The notes under the pieces are model-generated. The model saw nothing but the letters and a program-made list of their open reading frames with translations, was not told where the DNA came from and ran no database searches. From NCBI GenBank assembly GCA_024426085.1, contig CP087974.1, positions 186,001-250,000 on the forward strand: DNA of 64,000 nt, written 5' to 3'. This DNA is from Rhizobium sp. RCAM05350 (lineage in GTDB: Bacteria > Pseudomonadota > Alphaproteobacteria > Rhizobiales > Rhizobiaceae). The translations under genes were made by a program, and so were the position numbers. Every line of letters begins with the position of its first letter. Position 1 is the stretch's first letter. Below are positions 61,292 through 64,000 of this stretch, piece by piece.

Positions 61292-61408
61292 AAGGTTTCG
61301 GGGAGAAAGCTTTTTATTTCATCGTTTTGCGGGAATGCCTCTTAGGAAATTTCGGCTGCCGCTTCATCATAGGACGCGACTGCCGTAGCAGGCGCCGGCC
61401 GGAGGGAT

Positions 61409-62041
61409 TCAGCTCTTCTGAAAAGCCAGATGAGCGCCCAGTCCAACAAGCATGGCACCACCGGCGCGCTGCATCAGGCGCTGGGCATGGCTGGAGCGAC
61501 GCAGCCTTGCAATCACCGCACCGGCCAGAAACACGCAGACGATATCGGCCGACGAAAACATCAGATTGACGATCGTTCCGAGGATCGCCAGCTGTAGCCA
61601 GACCGGAAACGTGGCGGATGCATCGACGAATTGCGGCAGGAAGGCCACAAAGAAAATCGCCGTCTTGGGATTGAGAACTTCGACGGTGACGCTTTCGAAA
61701 AAGGCGCGGCGCCCGGATTTCGGCTCGATGCCGGGCAGGGTGGCATCGCCCTCGACTTTGGCACGGAACAGCGAAATGCCGAGCCAGACAAGATAGGCTG
61801 CGCCAGCAAATTTCACGATCAGGTACAGTGTCGGCACGGCGTGAAACAGGATCGACAGACCGGCGGCTGCGGCAATGACGTGGGCATAGCCGCCCAGATG
61901 AATGCCGAGCGCCGCCATCAGGCCGGACCAGCGGCCGCGTGCAATGGTCTGGGCCGCTGCATAGAGCATTGCCGGACCGGGAATATAGGCAAAGACCGCC
62001 GTGGTGGCGAGGAAGGTGATAAGCAACTCGATCGATGGCAT
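61409..62041 (-). CDS. LysE-family amino-acid/metabolite exporter
   Basis: Intact 210-residue inner-membrane protein of the LysE/RhtB family with six helices: it begins MPSIELLITFLATTAVFAYIPGPAM, the canonical PGPA/N motif, then GIHLGGYAHVIAAAAGLS, AGAAYLVWLGISLFRAK and VEVLNPKTAIFFVAFLPQFV. Substrate not predictable. It is the gene beyond the photolyase promoter in the same orientation and is not expected to share it. Confidence 0.92.
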   Translation of the reverse strand: MPSIELLITFLATTAVFAYIPGPAMLYAAAQTIARGRWSGLMAALGIHLGGYAHVIAAAAGLSILFHAVPTLYLIVKFAGAAYLVWLGISLFRAKVEGDATLPGIEPKSGRRAFFESVTVEVLNPKTAIFFVAFLPQFVDASATFPVWLQLAILGTIVNLMFSSADIVCVFLAGAVIARLRRSSHAQRLMQRAGGAMLVGLGAHLAFQKS

Positions 62042-62141
62042 TGTCTGCTCCTGTCGTGGGCCTGATGGTTTATTCCCTGTACACCACCGTCAGTAGAAAG
62101 TCCTGTGCATCGCCATACCGCACTGCAATTGCGATCGCTCC

Positions 62142-62960
62142 CTATCCCCAGGTCAACGGGTCCAGTCGCAGATAGAATTCGAGCCGCTCCCGGTCGGGAC
62201 TGCCGATCGCGTGGATATCGAAGAGACGGCTAAAGGCGGCCTGCGCCTGTTCAGGCCTGGCCCAGGTTTCCCGGGTGTTGCCCAGCAAGAGGGCGAAGTC
62301 GACATAGCGATCCGCAGTTCCAAGTCGTCCGAGATCGATCAGGCCCGTACAGCGAAGTGTCTCTGGATCGATCAGGAAATTCGGCATGCATGCATCACCA
62401 TGACAGACGGTGCGCTCACCGGTCTCCTGCGTCAGCCGCGCCGGCAACTGCGTCCGCAAGTTATCGAGCAAAACGTGCGGCGGGATGTGCTGATCGTCGG
62501 GATCGAGGAAATCCGGATTGACCGCGTCATGCATGACGACATCGGTTGCGCGTTGAAACATCGTTCGCAAACCGCGATCAAAAGGGCACGTTCCGTGGGC
62601 AGGCTATGAAGATCTCTGACGCGTTCGGTGATCGACGGCCAGGCCCGGATCAGGTCCGGCGCGGACAGTTGGTCGGCCGTCACGCCAGGCACTGCGCTGG
62701 TGACAAGACAGGCCTCGTCGTCCCAGGTGTCCCAGTCAAGCACCGTCGGCGACCCGAGAGCGAACGGAGCAAGCCACGCGGTGCGCTGGCGCTCATCGTC
62801 AAGCCGGGCCACGCCATCGCCTTTGGAAACCTTGGCATAGGCTGCTCCATCACTGCGCCGAAACACCTCGTCACCCGATTCTGCCGGCGCGCATGGGTAC
62901 CCATGCCTGCCCGGCAGGAAGCGAAGGAAGCCGAATGATTCTGGGTCTTGATATCGTCAC
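62142..62960 (-). CDS. APH(3')-like aminoglycoside phosphotransferase family kinase (frameshifted)
   Basis: About 272 residues. GTG at 62960 sits after the strong site aaaggaggtgatgc. N-terminus MTISRPRIIRLPSLPAG; near 62895 (an extra base before GAATC) the frame changes into ESGDEVFRRSDGAAYAKVS (ATP-binding Lys in AYAKVS). A second change near 62580 leads to FDRGLRTMFQRATDVVM. Catalytic loop HGDACMPNFL, metal motif GLIDLGRLGTADRYVDFAL. These match the APH(3') family, but chromosomal homologues without resistance phenotype exist, so resistance is not shown. Confidence 0.85.
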
Positions 62961-63176
62961 GCATCACCTCCTTTGACTTGATAGAAGACGATTTAACGCC
63001 CAGAGCCAAATAGGCATTGCAAAACGTTTTTTCAGCACCGGTGACAGGGTGAATGGAAATAATGATGGGAGCACGGGCGGGCGGCAACGTGCGGCATCGC
63101 TGGCGCTCGATGATAACAGCGGGGGCGGTGGGGCGAGGGGCGTCAATCACTGTGAAGGGACAGCGGAACCTGAAAC

Positions 63177-63207
63177 AAAAAAGCCTCCGCATCTCTGCGA
63201 AGGCTTT
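63177..63207 (-). terminator. Rho-independent terminator of tRNA-Asn
   Basis: Read on the minus strand, AGCCTTCGC and GCGGAGGCT form a hairpin followed by TTTTTGTTT, eight bases beyond the tRNA 3' end. Confidence 0.85.
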
Positions 63208-63214
63208 ATGAATT

Positions 63215-63290
63215 TGGCTCCCCGGGCCGGATTCAGAACCGGCGACCTGTCGATTAACAGTCGAATGCTCTACCGCTGAGCTACCAGGGA
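63215..63290 (-). tRNA. tRNA-Asn (GTT), with an extra base in the T-loop
   Basis: Minus-strand tRNA: acceptor TCCCTGG, D-arm GCTC/GAGC, anticodon arm TTCGA-CTGTTAA-TCGAC (anticodon GTT), T-stem GCCGG/CCGGC, encoded CCA. All stems pair. The T-loop reads TTCTGAAT, eight bases, where seven (TTCGAAT) are universal. This makes the gene 76 nt instead of 75. The extra base would damage the essential tRNA and is most simply a sequence error. Confidence 0.95.
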
Positions 63291-63509
63291 TCATCTGCGC
63301 GGTGTGTGCTGCAGAAGTGAGGCTGCTAATACAAATGCTTTTCCGATTTGCCAAGCGATTTTTCAAAAAAATGCACAATCTTGTCTGATTGTGGACAACT
63401 CCCCATGTGAGGGTGTGCGTGCATTGTGGATTTGCCGAGGTATCAGACCTGCCCAATCCCGGGAACGGCAGGCGGCAGCACACGCCACACATTTGACAGG
63501 TGGAATGAG

Positions 63510-63788
63510 ATGGCAGAACCGCGGAAAACCAAAAAGTTCGGCATAGATGCCCGCACGCATGAGCTTGTCATCGGCACATGGCGCATGCGGCTGCCACAAT
63601 CGCGTCTCCTGCGCATAACCATCGGCGGCGTGTTGATCTTCGGCGGTATTCTTGGCTTCCTGCCGGTTCTCGGTTTCTGGATGGTGCCCCTCGGCCTGAT
63701 CGTTCTATCGCACGACCTCGCCTTCGTGCGGCGCCTGCGGCGGCGGCTTCACGTCTGGTGGGCTCGCAAATGGCAGGCTTCCAACTAG
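63510..63788 (+). CDS. Small two-span membrane protein, function unknown
   Basis: Intact 92-residue protein: basic N-terminus (MAEPRKTKKFG), two hydrophobic segments with a short turn (ITIGGVLIFGGILGFLPVLGF, MVPLGLIVLSHDLAFV), then a highly basic tail (RRLRRRLHVWWARKW). ATG at 63510 with acceptable site aggtggaatgag. The GFLPVLGFWMVPLG layout is reminiscent of PGPGW-type small membrane proteins. Function unknown. Confidence 0.75.
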   Translation: MAEPRKTKKFGIDARTHELVIGTWRMRLPQSRLLRITIGGVLIFGGILGFLPVLGFWMVPLGLIVLSHDLAFVRRLRRRLHVWWARKWQASN

Positions 63789-64000
63789 GTTCGGGCGAGG
63801 CGATTTTCCTGCCACTGACCAGTTCGATGTCCGAAAAAACTCCCGCCCTTAGGGGGGATTTGAGAGGCAGGAAAGCCTCTTTGGACGATGTCCAGATCAT
63901 ACCGTCCGTTGCACCGTTGAGAGATGATCGGGAACGGCTCTGACCGCGCAAAGGGTCCAGCATGCCGCGTAGCGATCAATGGCAGATGAAATCTCCAACG

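Overview
The window is a stretch of chromosome from an alphaproteobacterium of the order Hyphomicrobiales, most likely Rhizobiaceae (Rhizobium/Agrobacterium-like). This rests on high GC, a DUF982 protein, an anti-Shine-Dalgarno sRNA of the rhizobial alpha-r14 (NfeR1) type, a MlotiK1-type cyclic-nucleotide-gated K+ channel, a UvrB with a long N-terminal extension, and short palindromic repeats of the kind scattered through rhizobial genomes. I count about 67 protein genes, one tRNA-Asn and one sRNA. There is no rRNA, CRISPR array, IS element or complete prophage.

Layout. 1-6.3 kb: copper ATPase C-terminus, gamma-carbonic anhydrase and FAH hydrolase pair, alpha-r14-type sRNA, DUF982 protein, dusA, cspA, J-domain protein. 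6.3-9.4 kb: a palindromic repeat, a Cys-rich small protein, and an AT-rich island with one Sll1717-family P-loop ATPase. 9.4-16.5 kb: membrane and secreted proteins around uvrB, whose C-terminal coding region carries an in-frame palindromic element. 16.5-19.3 kb: ssuA-ssuC-ssuB sulfonate importer. 19.4-26.3 kb: two divergent regulator/oxidoreductase pairs (AraC/SDR, HxlR/acyl-CoA dehydrogenase), a class III cyclase-TPR protein and an LprI-like protein. 26.7-33 kb: signalling genes (receiver, HisKA_2 kinase, second class III cyclase, chemoreceptor). 33-48 kb: Kazal lipoprotein, phosphatase-family enzyme, DUF488, extensin-like lipoprotein, GFA, CNG channel, ABC-2 exporter, wrbA, a CinA-like protein, ilvA, an alpha/beta hydrolase, HlyU and a diguanylate cyclase. 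48-54 kb: the divergent lrp/ald pair and a cysK-alaX-sseA-GNAT operon. 54-61.3 kb: a photo-oxidative-stress cluster. 61.4 kb to the end: LysE, an APH(3')-like kinase, tRNA-Asn and a small membrane protein.

The most interesting region is 54-61.3 kb: a ChrR-type cupin anti-sigma factor, an SDR, mdtJI, a cyclopropane-fatty-acid-synthase-family methyltransferase, DUF1365, an FAD oxidoreductase and a photolyase. This gene set resembles the sigma-E/ChrR singlet-oxygen regulon of Rhodobacter. Matching elements TGATCC-N16-CGTAG lie just upstream of chrR and of the photolyase, and a weaker one upstream of the SDR. No ECF sigma gene sits beside chrR. The photolyase and the FAD oxidoreductase have been fused in frame at a shared Gly-Ser-Gly word, each losing a terminus.

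A caution applies throughout. About 40 of the 67 protein genes are broken by one or more small indels, while conserved protein sequence continues on both sides. The tRNA-Asn T-loop also carries an extra base. Many of the indels are one extra base between a C and a G. This looks like an uncorrected-assembly error signature rather than mass pseudogenisation. Affected genes are therefore annotated as single CDSs spanning the break, with the approximate break position given.
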